NCBI GenBank assembly: GCA_002407865.1
Contig: DHPI01000065.1
Span: 203,849 to 212,663, forward strand
Direction: 5' to 3'
Source of the DNA: Spirochaetia bacterium UBA5368
Lineage (GTDB): Bacteria; Spirochaetota; UBA4802; UBA5368
Length of the DNA stretch: 8,815 bases
Each line of letters begins with the position of its first letter. Position 1 is the stretch's first letter. Of this stretch, positions 1 to 7,024 are shown piece after piece. The position numbers and the translations under genes were made by a program. Below the pieces are notes generated by a model, which was given only the letters and a program-made list of their open reading frames with translations, did no database searches and was not told the DNA's origin.

Positions 1-387
1 GCGGGAAAGCAGAAGCCTGTTTTTAAACAGCATAATTCTATCGCGTACGCCGGGAGTGCGCGATGCGGCGTTATCCGCGCTGAGAATTTTGTCCAGGTCA
101 TCGAGCGCGGCACCCGCAAGTTCCGGATAATGAACGAGCTCCCGTATTCTGAATACGTTTATCTCCGCCAGGGCGGGATCGTCTATCGACTCGGTCCATT
201 GAAGAAGGATATCGAGGGCGGCCCTGTAGTTTCCGGCGGATTTTTCGGCAAGATATTTTTTCTCGGGCGGAAAATATTCCGCCGCAAACATTTGCGGCGC
301 GCATAAAAGCAGGAGCACCGGCACGCAACACAGGGCGCGCGCTGCACAGCCGCGTCTCTTCACGAATTTTTCGGAGTGCCACATCAT
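1..387 (-). CDS. Exported protein of unknown function, N-terminal part (runs off left edge)
   Basis: An open frame of 129 codons reaches base 1 without a stop, so only the N-terminus is present. Two consecutive ATG codons (387-385 and 384-382) could start it. The first overlaps the TGA stop of the upstream TPR lipoprotein as ATGA, which implies translational coupling. The N-terminus looks like a Sec signal peptide: basic residues K7 to R17, a hydrophobic run around CVPVLLLLCA (residues 21-30), and a plausible cleavage site near MFAA (33-36). No lipobox is evident. The mature part begins with EYFPPEKKYLAEKSAGNYRA and continues with helical, TPR-like sequence. An early helical-repeat segment followed by an enzymatic domain is one possibility, but nothing here names the family. 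The antisense-like GTG-started frame at 98-382 is a shadow in another frame; this frame is preferred for its signal peptide, its coupling and its openness to the edge. Confidence 0.72.
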   Translation of the reverse strand, partial: MMWHSEKFVKRRGCAARALCCVPVLLLLCAPQMFAAEYFPPEKKYLAEKSAGNYRAALDILLQWTESIDDPALAEINVFRIRELVHYPELAGAALDDLDKILSADNAASRTPGVRDRIMLFKNRLLLSR

Positions 388-1253
388 GGAAATACGAGTT
401 CCGTCTGCTTTATTTGCATTTTTTTAATGCCCTTATTGAGGATCTTTCGCGCCTTTTCCTTTTGGTTGAGCGATAACAGCATATTGGAATAATCGAGATA
501 GGCGTAGTGGAAATACGGAAATTTACGGATACACAGGTCATAATAGTGTTCGGCCTCCGCATAGCCGCCCGTGTGTTCCTTGAGCCGCGCCATCCTGTAC
601 AGCGGAACCGGGCTATCAGCGTCGGCGGCAAGGCTCTCGCGATAAAAATTTTCCGCTGTCACGAAATCGCCCTTTTCCATAAAGATGTCCCCGAGCTCTA
701 CCTGCGCGAATATGCTCTCCGGGAAACGCTCTTTCATAAGCATGAGAACGCGAACGCCATCCTCCGTCCGCGTCGAGTATTTATATAATATGTAAAGATT
801 ATAATATGCATTGATAACGGCCTCGCGCGCGCTGATGCTCGATTGCAGCATCAACTCCGCATCACGATATCTCCCTTGAACAATATACACGCACGCGATA
901 TTATTCCACGCAAGCGGCGCCGATGCCGCATCCATCGCAATGATCGTCCCGTAGCCCGCAAGCGCGGCATCGAGATGCCCATCCTCCGTTGCATCGCAAT
1001 GACGGTACCGCGTCAGCGCCCACAGATCGTTAAGCGATTTTTCCTTTCGGGCTTCAAGTTTCAGGCGCTCGCCTTCACGCAGCTGCGTTACGCCATCAGG
1101 AAAACGCAACGCAACCGGCAGAGCGCCTTCACGGCTGTCAATAATATCGTTATGCCGAACCGCGCCTTTCGACGCTGCACACCCCGCAACAATCGCCAGT
1201 GCGGAAAGACACACAAGGGCCGATTCCCATGATCTTTTCACTTTATTTCGCAT
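384..1253 (-). CDS. TPR-repeat lipoprotein
   Basis: This 289-residue protein has a lipoprotein signal peptide: basic MRNKVKR, a hydrophobic segment at 11-22, and a lipobox V22-A23-G24-C25. Cys25 is the expected lipidated residue. After a linker with a charged stretch (58-74), residues from about 90 to 278 form tandem 34-residue-type helical repeats with TPR spacing. Examples are A116-W-N-N-I-A-C with G127-Y-R-D-A-E, V185-E-L-G-D-I-F with G195-D-F-V-T-A-E, and G230-Y-A-E-A-E-H-Y-Y. TPR proteins are protein-interaction scaffolds and no catalytic residues are seen, so the partner is unknown. The start ATG (1253) follows a purine-rich GCGGGG but has no ideal Shine-Dalgarno. It is divergent from the TPR-like gene at 1358 and overlaps the next minus-strand gene by 4 bp, forming at least a two-gene operon. 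Confidence 0.85.
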   Translation of the reverse strand: MRNKVKRSWESALVCLSALAIVAGCAASKGAVRHNDIIDSREGALPVALRFPDGVTQLREGERLKLEARKEKSLNDLWALTRYRHCDATEDGHLDAALAGYGTIIAMDAASAPLAWNNIACVYIVQGRYRDAELMLQSSISAREAVINAYYNLYILYKYSTRTEDGVRVLMLMKERFPESIFAQVELGDIFMEKGDFVTAENFYRESLAADADSPVPLYRMARLKEHTGGYAEAEHYYDLCIRKFPYFHYAYLDYSNMLLSLNQKEKARKILNKGIKKMQIKQTELVFP

Positions 1254-1275
1254 ATGCCCCGCTCACAAAAAACAC

Positions 1276-1303
1276 TTGAAGCTGATTGCATTCGTCATAG
1301 AAT
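1276..1303 (+). promoter_or_regulatory. Candidate sigma-70-type promoter for the plus-strand TPR gene
   Basis: TTGAAG (1276-1281) and TAGAAT (1298-1303) are separated by 16 bp, matching the -35/-10 consensus at 4 of 6 and 5 of 6 positions. Transcription would start near 1310 and leave a leader of about 48 nt. A second pair, TTGCAT with TATATT slightly downstream, cannot be excluded. Assigned by eye. Confidence 0.4.
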
Positions 1304-1311
1304 CTGTATAT

Positions 1312-1331
1312 TCTTTTCAAGGTCTTTTCAA
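1312..1331. repeat. Two 9-bp direct repeats (TCTTTTCAA) in the divergent promoter region
   Basis: TCTTTTCAA occurs at 1312-1320 and again at 1323-1331, an 11-bp period, close to one helical turn. On the minus strand each copy reads TTGAAAAGA, so each also offers a -35-like TTGAAA for the leftward gene. The spacing suits two protomers of a regulator on one DNA face, but chance in an A+T-rich spacer is also possible. Confidence 0.45.
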
Positions 1332-1357
1332 CAGTTTTTTCTTAATACGGGAACCAC

Positions 1358-2320
1358 ATGAAGCTTCGCGCAGTCCACATACCGCTGCTTTTCATCGCCG
1401 CATGCATCTTTTTTCCGGGCGACTCCACCAGCGTATCCGAACCATCCGGCGCAGCCACTCGCGTATCTCCATTTCATGACGTATTTTACAAATATTACGG
1501 AGGGGAGAGAAACAGGGCGCTTGCCCGGATTCAACATCTGCAAAAAAACACCGCATACAGACGGCATGCGTTGATTAATCACGGCGTAATTTTTATGAAT
1601 GAAAAACGCAGCGATGATGCCGTCAGCTATTATACGACATCGCTCAAAGAGTATGAACCGCTTGCCCTTTCATACCTGTACGATCTGTACCGGCGAACCG
1701 ATCCCGCCCGCGCATTCACGCTTCTGCAATCCGCCGCGCCCGGCAGCGGCTCGCAATGGGCATATTATGAGATATCGCTGGCATGCTGCCAGCGCAATGA
1801 CAGCGAAGGCGCCCTGCAATACCTGGAAGCTGCGCGCACGCATGGCTTTGACTCGAAAGCGCTTCTGATGTCAGAGCCGGGTTTTAACGCACTGCGGCCC
1901 CTCCCCCGATTTCAAAAAATCGTTGCGTCCCTCTCCAATGCCCCCGGTAAAACGTTGATTGCCATACGCGATGAGATGGATTTTCTATCTGTGAAAGATG
2001 CCGCATCCGGTATTCCGCCGCGATTACGGCGTATCGCTGTAATGGAAAAAAATCGCGAGTACGCACCCGCCATGGACATAGTAAACGGCCTTCTTAAAAC
2101 CGAGCTTCCGCTTCGGGACAGATGTTACGTGCTTTACAGGGCGGCGCGCATCAGCGAACTGTCAGGCGACAGCCGTGCTGCGGAAATCTATTGCGCGGAA
2201 TTTATACGACGCTTGACCTCGGAGGAAAAAGATCCGACCGGCTTCAAAGACGCGGCTGCGCCGGTTTACAGGGACATTATCGCGGGCGATCCCGTGTTAA
2301 AAAAATACGCGTCGCCATGA
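1358..2320 (+). CDS. Exported TPR-like repeat protein, putative lipoprotein
   Basis: This protein has 320 residues. The ATG at 1358 follows GGGAA about 5 nt upstream, and an N-terminal export signal starts there. MKLR is followed by a short hydrophobic stretch with I13-A14-A15-C16, which fits a lipobox, although the hydrophobic IFFPG that follows leaves ordinary signal-peptidase cleavage possible. Residues from about 45 to 160 are helical TPR-like repeats, including G76-V-I-F-M with S85-D-D-A-V-S-Y-Y. Residues 136-192 match the pattern that often ends TPR arrays in bacterial proteins: Y-Y-E-I-S-L-A-C-C, then A152-L-Q-Y-L-E-A-A, then P174-G-F-N-A-L-R-P-L-P-R-F. A second helical-repeat segment follows at about 223-285. 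No catalytic motif is visible. It is divergent from the TPR lipoprotein gene and convergent with mnmE. Role unknown; probably a protein-interaction scaffold at the envelope. Confidence 0.82.
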   Translation: MKLRAVHIPLLFIAACIFFPGDSTSVSEPSGAATRVSPFHDVFYKYYGGERNRALARIQHLQKNTAYRRHALINHGVIFMNEKRSDDAVSYYTTSLKEYEPLALSYLYDLYRRTDPARAFTLLQSAAPGSGSQWAYYEISLACCQRNDSEGALQYLEAARTHGFDSKALLMSEPGFNALRPLPRFQKIVASLSNAPGKTLIAIRDEMDFLSVKDAASGIPPRLRRIAVMEKNREYAPAMDIVNGLLKTELPLRDRCYVLYRAARISELSGDSRAAEIYCAEFIRRLTSEEKDPTGFKDAAAPVYRDIIAGDPVLKKYASP

Positions 2321-2342
2321 AACGCACACGTCTTTCCTGTTA

Positions 2343-3698
2343 TTACTTTCCGATACAGAACCTGCTGAAGATGGACTCGAGCACATCATCAGGCGTGATT
2401 TCCCCGGTGATTTCCGCAAGTGTATCAATCAGCGTCTGTATCTGAAACGCCGCTATCTCGGGCGGTTCATTGTCCCGCAAAAGCCCGGCCGCATCCCCTG
2501 CCGCGGCTATCGCCTCGCCCAGAAGCTCCCTCATGCGGATATCCGCGACGAAAAAATCGGACGTGCTCGCGAATTCGGACCTCAGCATGACGGTCACCGC
2601 ATTCTCAAGCTCCTTCAGCCCGCGCCCGGAACGCGCCGAAAACGGGATTGTCGGGCAGTCGAATCGGGAGCGCAGCCGCGCAATATCATCATCCTGTGCG
2701 ATATCGGTTTTGTTCAGCAGCACGATCGTATTTTTCCCTTTCAACGCATCAAATATTTTTTCGTCCGCTTCCCGCATTCCCGACGCAGCATCAACAACCA
2801 TAATCACAAGGGATGCGGCTTCTATCTTTTTAAAGCTCAGTTCTATCCCCATGCGTTCGATGTCCGATGTCGGTTCGTCGATGCCGGCCGTATCAAAGAT
2901 ATTGAGGCGCAGGCCCCCAAACTGTATGCTCTCCCTGATAAGGTCCCTCGTCGTGCCGGGAGTGTCAGAAACGATCGCCCGCTCAGCGTTCACAATCATA
3001 TTAAGAATGCTGGATTTACCGACATTCGGTTTTCCGACGATGGGCACGTCAATGCCGTGGCTTATTTTTTCGCCTATCCTGCACCTGTAGGCGATGTCGT
3101 CGAGCAGGCGTGATATTTCACGCACTTGCGCCTCCGCATCCTTATACGATACAAACTCGATCTCCTCTTCGCTGAAATCGATCCCGCATTCTATATCGGC
3201 CTTCAGCAGCACCAGCCTGTCACGGATTTCGTGGATACGATTTTTTAACGATCCGTGCATCTGCCTGATGGAAGCCTTAATCTCCCAGTCGCTTCGCGCC
3301 GTAATGATGTGGTTTATTGCTTCCGCCTCGGTAAGGTCGATCTTCCCGTTGAGAAACGCCCGCTTGCTGAATTCTCCGGGCTCGGCCATTCGAAGGCCGT
3401 GCCTCAAAAGCAGCGCGAGTATTTTATTCACGACGATCGGATTCCCATGACAGATAATCTCCGCGGAATCCTCGCCGGTAAAGCTTGCGGGCGATTGATA
3501 TGTCACGACAATCACATCGTCAATCACCTCTGCGCCATCCAGTATCGATCCGTAGACAGCGCGTCGCGGATGCGCCTTATCCGCATTGCTGAAAACAGAA
3601 CGAACGGCCCCGGTTGTGCCGGGGCCGCTTATCCGAAGAATTGCCAGAGATGATATCACCGGCGGCGTGGCCGGCGCGCAAATCGTATCGTCGAGCAT
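2343..3698 (-). CDS. mnmE: tRNA-modification GTPase MnmE (TrmE)
   Basis: This 451-residue protein is full length for the family. MnmE works with MnmG to install (carboxymethyl)aminomethyl groups at C5 of the wobble uridine of certain tRNAs, using a tetrahydrofolate one-carbon unit. The N-terminal folate-binding domain starts with DTICAPATPP and A19-I-L-R-I-S-G. A helical domain surrounds the Ras-like G domain, whose motifs are intact: G1 GKPNVGKS (222-229), G2 GTTRD (248-252), G3 DTAG (269-272) and G4 NKTD (329-332), with SAR at 354-356. The C-terminus is the diagnostic C448-I-G-K, carrying the cysteine needed for modification. The ATG at 3698 lies 10 nt after the jag stop with an AAGGG site in the gap, so it is co-transcribed as the last operon gene. 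mnmG is not adjacent. Its stop lies 22 bp from that of the convergent TPR gene. Confidence 0.98.
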   Translation of the reverse strand: MLDDTICAPATPPVISSLAILRISGPGTTGAVRSVFSNADKAHPRRAVYGSILDGAEVIDDVIVVTYQSPASFTGEDSAEIICHGNPIVVNKILALLLRHGLRMAEPGEFSKRAFLNGKIDLTEAEAINHIITARSDWEIKASIRQMHGSLKNRIHEIRDRLVLLKADIECGIDFSEEEIEFVSYKDAEAQVREISRLLDDIAYRCRIGEKISHGIDVPIVGKPNVGKSSILNMIVNAERAIVSDTPGTTRDLIRESIQFGGLRLNIFDTAGIDEPTSDIERMGIELSFKKIEAASLVIMVVDAASGMREADEKIFDALKGKNTIVLLNKTDIAQDDDIARLRSRFDCPTIPFSARSGRGLKELENAVTVMLRSEFASTSDFFVADIRMRELLGEAIAAAGDAAGLLRDNEPPEIAAFQIQTLIDTLAEITGEITPDDVLESIFSRFCIGK

Positions 3699-3708
3699 AC
3701 TCTACCCT

Positions 3709-4344
3709 TTACTGCTTTGGTGATATTTTTACCTTTCTATATATTCCCTGGCCTTCGCTTTTCGTCGTCACGCGGGCGTCATTTTGCAATGTAAGGTGTA
3801 TCAATCGCCGCTCGAACGGATTCATCGGTTCAAGCGTCCACGGCCTCCCTGTCTTGCTCACCTTCATCGCAATATCCCGGGAGAGCTTTCTCAGCGCCTT
3901 TTCCCTTTTTGCCCGGTATTGCTCAATATCGAGGATAATCTTTTTGTCGCTTTTCGTCCGATGGTTCACCATCAGATTCACAAGAAATTGCAACGCCTCC
4001 AGCGTCTTTCCCTTTTTGCCAATAACCAGTCCGGAACGAGGGCTTTCCATTTCAATATACACCTTGTTTTCGCCTTCTTTCAAATCCTTTACCGACCCCT
4101 CGATGCCCATCTTTTTTAAAATTGTAAGCAGTATCTCCTTTGTCGTATCGCCGACATCCGCGGTGGTGTCACTGTAATACACCCTGATTTTCGCGGGGCG
4201 GGAAACGCCAAAACCGAAAATGCCGCTTTTCCCCTGGTCAATCACTTCAACCCTGGTTTTTTCGATATCGGTAATATTAAGCTCGGCCATTGCTTTTCGC
4301 GTCGCGTCATCAACCGTTTTCCCCTCAATCTCGAACACCTTCAT
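3709..4344 (-). CDS. jag: Jag/KhpB-type RNA-binding protein (Jag_N, KH, R3H)
   Basis: This 211-residue protein has the family's three-part layout. An N-terminal Jag domain (about 1-55) contains the hallmark K39-S-G-I-F-G-F-G and ends in a basic strand. A KH domain (about 70-145) has the RNA-contacting loop I108-G-K-K-G-K-T. A C-terminal R3H domain (about 150-209) has N175-P-F-E-R-R-L-I-H, in which R179 and H183 give the R-x3-H signature. Jag/KhpB proteins are cytoplasmic RNA-binding proteins, linked in Gram-positive bacteria to cell elongation and division control and commonly encoded next to yidC. The ATG has a strong AGGAGG site (4350-4355, 5-nt spacing). It lies 77 nt after yidC and 10 nt before mnmE, in the same operon. 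The domain assignment is firm, but the function in this organism is inferred. Confidence 0.96.
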   Translation of the reverse strand: MKVFEIEGKTVDDATRKAMAELNITDIEKTRVEVIDQGKSGIFGFGVSRPAKIRVYYSDTTADVGDTTKEILLTILKKMGIEGSVKDLKEGENKVYIEMESPRSGLVIGKKGKTLEALQFLVNLMVNHRTKSDKKIILDIEQYRAKREKALRKLSRDIAMKVSKTGRPWTLEPMNPFERRLIHLTLQNDARVTTKSEGQGIYRKVKISPKQ

Positions 4345-4421
4345 ATACGCCTCCTCGAAAAATAATATTGGATAACTCCATGGATCAATCTGACATATTT
4401 TTTCTCCCTGTCCTGAGACGG

Positions 4422-6068
4422 CTATGCGGCAGATTCCTTTTTTTCATCGCGCTTGTTGATATACAGCTGATGCAGAATCTGCAGAACATTCTGCATAATC
4501 CAGTAGAGCACCAACCCCGACGGCATATTCCAGAAAATAACGATAAAAATAAACGGCATAAGCATGAGCATAACCTTCTGCTGTCCCGTTGTCTCGACAG
4601 TGGACATTTTCTGCTGCAGATACGTTGTCAATGTCATCAACACCGGCAGCACATTGACATTGAAACCGGCAATGTGGAAAATAGTATCTGGAAGCGAAAG
4701 GTCTTTCATCCACAGAACAAACGGCGCCTGCCAGAGATCAATCGAATTGATCAATGCGCTGTAAAGCGCAAAGAAAAACGGCATCTGCACCAATATCGGC
4801 AGGCACCCGCTCGCCGGATTGACCTTGTTCTTCTTGTAGATCTCCATGATTTTTTTATTAAGAATTTCCGGTTTTTCCTTGTACTTCTCCCGCAATTCGT
4901 TGATCTGCGGGGTCAGCTCATGAAGCTTCTTCATTGACTGTGTCGATTTCTGCGTCAACGGCAAAAACACCAGTTTTGTCAGCAGTGAAAAGATCACCAG
5001 CGACCATCCGAAGTTTCCAAACAATATGTTGATCTTCATCAGCGACCATATAAGAAAATCCCGTATCGGCTCGATCCATTTGCTTACATCCGCCGCGTCG
5101 ATAAGGTTTTCAGATATCGACGCAAGCTTGCCCTTGTTCTTTTCGCCGATATACACTTTAAACGATCGTGACTGTGACGCGCCCGGTTTGATCGGCTCGA
5201 ACGGCACGTACATACCGGTTCTGAAGCCAGTTTCCTTTCTGTTATCGGCGATAACGCCGGTGCCGGAAAATTTATCAGGCACCATAATGATCAGAAAATA
5301 TCTGCTCATTATGCCAACCCACCCAGTGTCACCATTTACCTGTTTCAGATCAGTGGGTTTTGAGAAAAATCCCCCGCCCTTTGACTCTTTATTGAAATCG
5401 TTATCAATATAATAAATGCTGTTTAATTGATTGTACGTATTTTCGAAATCAACCGATGGCCCGAGAAAATCCGCAGGCGCAACTATCGCATGTCCGGCAG
5501 GCATGCGGATCTCTTTGTTTCCTCCGTTAACCAGGTTGAAGGTTAACGTAAAATAATTCCCCTCGCTCACAAACGAATACTTTTTTTCCACCCGAAGCCG
5601 TTCACCGTGAACAAGCACGGTTGCATAAAATGTAACCTCGTTTTCCGAAGGCTGTGTAACGCTCCAGAGCGCATCATCCAACTCGCCGGAGGTCATAAAT
5701 TCAGTATCGTTCATGTAGAGTCCAAAATCAAAAACGCCCCGTGCGTTAAACTTGTTCTGCGAGACAACCAGTTCTATTTCCCGGCCATTATATTTATAGA
5801 GATAACTTTTAATCGATCCGCCCCTGTTCGTCAGCGTTATGATGTGGTTTTTATGCGTTATGCGAATCTCTTTTTCGACTGTCTCAACGCGCTGTACGGC
5901 GGTTATCGACACAAAAGGCGTCTCAGCCTTTTTCTGGGGTTGTACCGCTTCTTCCTTCTTTACCGTCGGAGGAGTTTGTAGCGGGGTCTCCGGCTTGATA
6001 AACAGATACGACCATACAAGCCATACCATCAGTGAAAGTACAATCGCAACAACTGCTCTCTTCTCCAT
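4422..6068 (-). CDS. yidC: Membrane protein insertase YidC (Oxa1 family)
   Basis: This 548-residue protein has the size and layout of diderm YidC. YidC inserts and folds inner-membrane proteins, alone or with SecYEG. A first membrane segment (about 5-24) is followed by a Pro/Lys/Glu-rich linker and a large periplasmic domain (about 55-325). The conserved C-terminal insertase domain (about 335-540) has the segment around 353-371, the cytoplasmic hairpin (about 375-415), N417-P-A-S-G-C-L-P-I-L-V-Q-M-P, and the late segments including M515-P-S-G-L-V-L-Y. The positive charge of the hydrophilic groove appears to be Lys365 rather than the Arg of E. coli. A charged tail K539-RDEKKE ends the protein. 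The ATG at 6068 has AAGGA 7 nt upstream. An 185-nt gap separates it from yidD; jag follows after 77 nt. Confidence 0.98.
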   Translation of the reverse strand: MEKRAVVAIVLSLMVWLVWSYLFIKPETPLQTPPTVKKEEAVQPQKKAETPFVSITAVQRVETVEKEIRITHKNHIITLTNRGGSIKSYLYKYNGREIELVVSQNKFNARGVFDFGLYMNDTEFMTSGELDDALWSVTQPSENEVTFYATVLVHGERLRVEKKYSFVSEGNYFTLTFNLVNGGNKEIRMPAGHAIVAPADFLGPSVDFENTYNQLNSIYYIDNDFNKESKGGGFFSKPTDLKQVNGDTGWVGIMSRYFLIIMVPDKFSGTGVIADNRKETGFRTGMYVPFEPIKPGASQSRSFKVYIGEKNKGKLASISENLIDAADVSKWIEPIRDFLIWSLMKINILFGNFGWSLVIFSLLTKLVFLPLTQKSTQSMKKLHELTPQINELREKYKEKPEILNKKIMEIYKKNKVNPASGCLPILVQMPFFFALYSALINSIDLWQAPFVLWMKDLSLPDTIFHIAGFNVNVLPVLMTLTTYLQQKMSTVETTGQQKVMLMLMPFIFIVIFWNMPSGLVLYWIMQNVLQILHQLYINKRDEKKESAA

Positions 6069-6253
6069 GACGCCATCCTTAAAAATAATATATAGTAAAT
6101 ATTGCCCGCATAACTACTTCACGCGACGAATATTTCGTATTTAATCGCATTGCTCCCGGTGTTCGCGAAAATACATTCATGGTATAACTGCAGCATTCCT
6201 AATAATCAGGAAAAGAGAAGGCATTATGAGGGATACAGAAGAGGAAAAACTAT
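6069..6253. other. yidD-yidC intergenic spacer, no convincing gene
   Basis: This 185-bp gap is the longest inside the operon, whose other junctions are -4 to 77 nt. It holds the yidC ribosome binding site and a short inverted repeat, TTCCT (6196-6200) and AGGAA (6208-6212) around a 7-nt loop. A 33-codon ATG frame on the minus strand (6180 to 6079) lacks a properly placed Shine-Dalgarno. I see no strong promoter or terminator. Confidence 0.5.
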
Positions 6254-6481
6254 TTATGGAACCGGATCATATCCGCCCTTGCAAAACGGATTACATCGCG
6301 CGACTCTCAATACAGTCAGCACCAGCCCTTTTATTATTCCGTGCTTTTTTAACGCTTCTATCGCGTATACCGAACACGTCGGGCTGAACCTGCAGGAAGG
6401 TGGCAAATACGGTGATATGGCCATTTTATACAGCCTGAGAATCCCTATCAACACCCGTGTGAGTACCCCGCTTATGGTCAT
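6254..6481 (-). CDS. yidD: Membrane protein insertion efficiency factor YidD
   Basis: This 75-residue protein is the usual size for the UPF0161/YidD family, small membrane-associated proteins that assist YidC-dependent insertion. The family signature is clear: Y19-K-M-A-I-S-P, then C30-R-F-S-P-T-C-S-V-Y-A, and near the end R62-C-N-P-F-C-K-G-G-Y-D-P-V-P. Conserved cysteines fall at 30, 36 and 63, with another at 67. The N-terminal 20 residues form an amphipathic or hydrophobic helix. The start ATG overlaps the rnpA stop as ATGA, so translation is likely coupled. Its position between rnpA and yidC is the widespread conserved order. Confidence 0.97.
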   Translation of the reverse strand: MTISGVLTRVLIGILRLYKMAISPYLPPSCRFSPTCSVYAIEALKKHGIIKGLVLTVLRVARCNPFCKGGYDPVP

Positions 6482-6858
6482 TGTTTTAGCACACCCGCCT
6501 TTTTAAACAAGCGCCGTATATTTTCCTGTGCGTGCTCATACCGCACGTTTTTAAAATTATTGTCCGGCCGCAGCACGACACAATAGCCTTCTTCCATCAC
6601 GGGCATCAATTCACCGCAGAGGGCTCTCAATCGCCTCTTCGCCTTATTCCTTTCGACCGCCATTCCATATCTGCTGTTTATGGAGATACCTATCTTTGTT
6701 GTCCGATCCCGCATAATGGAGTTTTTTTTCTCCGCAGATTCCCCCGTGTTTTTCTGTCGTAGCACTATCAATTGAATCCCGCCGCTGGTATATCGTCTTC
6801 CTCTTTTGAAAACCTCTCTAAAACCATCCTTCCCCTTTAAGGAATAACTCTTTTTCAC
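6478..6858 (-). CDS. rnpA: Ribonuclease P protein component
   Basis: This 126-residue basic protein is the protein subunit of RNase P, which assists the catalytic RNA in 5' maturation of tRNA precursors. It begins in family style with K2-K-S-Y-S-L-K, then F13-R-E-V-F-K-R-G. It carries the RNA-binding RNR motif E69-R-N-K-A-K-R-R-L-R and ends with the usual helix (R106 to K120). Between the first strands, residues 35-54 (QKNTGESAEKKNSIMRDRTT) are longer than in well-known RnpA proteins and look like a charged loop insertion. The start is GTG at 6858, because an in-frame TAA lies two codons upstream and the family N-terminus begins there. AAAGG sits too close to be an ideal ribosome site, so coupling to rpmH, which stops 7 nt upstream, is likely. 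Its own stop overlaps the yidD start. Confidence 0.95.
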   Translation of the reverse strand: MKKSYSLKGKDGFREVFKRGRRYTSGGIQLIVLRQKNTGESAEKKNSIMRDRTTKIGISINSRYGMAVERNKAKRRLRALCGELMPVMEEGYCVVLRPDNNFKNVRYEHAQENIRRLFKKAGVLKQ

Positions 6859-6865
6859 CTTTTAC

Positions 6866-7024
6866 TTATTTCGGCAGCCTTTTTTCATCAGATACTGTAA
6901 GTTTATGCCGTCCTTTCGCCCTTCTCCTTCGCAATACTTCCTGTCCTTCAGGAGTGCTCATTCGCGCACGAAATCCATGCTTTCTGTACCGTTTGATACG
7001 GCTTGGCTGAAATGTCATTTTCAT
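6866..7024 (-). CDS. rpmH: 50S ribosomal protein L34 (bL34)
   Basis: This 52-residue gene is easy to miss because of its size. It starts [12 protein letters not shown] and continues with the nearly invariant R17-K-H-G-F-R-A-R-M and R37[10 protein letters not shown], so it is bL34 beyond doubt. L34 is a very basic component of the large ribosomal subunit that packs into 23S rRNA. The ATG at 7024-7022 follows GAGG about 8 nt upstream. A second in-frame ATG at codon 3 would clip the conserved start. It is the first gene of the operon, about 150 nt after the predicted transcription start, and ends 7 nt before rnpA. The eight residues after the core (D46 to K52, ending RLPK) are a modest C-terminal extension. 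Confidence 0.98.
   Translation of the reverse strand: MKMTFQPSRIKRYRKHGFRARMSTPEGQEVLRRRRAKGRHKLTVSDEKRLPK

Larger units (their letters stand above)
1254..1357. promoter_or_regulatory. Divergent intergenic region between two exported TPR genes
   Basis: This 104-bp A+T-rich spacer must contain the promoters of both the leftward TPR lipoprotein gene and the rightward gene at 1358. It also holds a 9-bp direct repeat. No RNA gene or further ORF with a ribosome binding site was seen in it. Confidence 0.6.

Noticed and set aside
98..382. 94-residue GTG-started minus-strand frame
   Set aside because: It is Arg/Gly/Ser-rich with no signal or domain and lies out of frame with the signal-peptide-bearing frame that remains open to the window edge.
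2283..2300. CGGG-CGAT-CCCG hairpin near the end of the plus-strand TPR gene as a terminator
   Set aside because: It is a four-pair stem inside coding sequence, followed by an A-run on the plus strand. On the minus strand the T-run precedes the stem, so neither direction fits.
2470..3090. 206-residue plus-strand ORF opposite mnmE
   Set aside because: It is the Ser/Arg/Pro-rich antisense shadow of a complete, motif-rich mnmE gene.
4290..4937. 215-residue plus-strand ORF opposite yidC and the jag start
   Set aside because: It is His/Arg/Gln-rich antisense of the conserved YidC C-terminal domain, with no family signature.
6079..6180. 33-codon minus-strand ORF between yidD and yidC
   Set aside because: It lacks a correctly spaced Shine-Dalgarno and any recognisable motif, and frames of this size are expected by chance.
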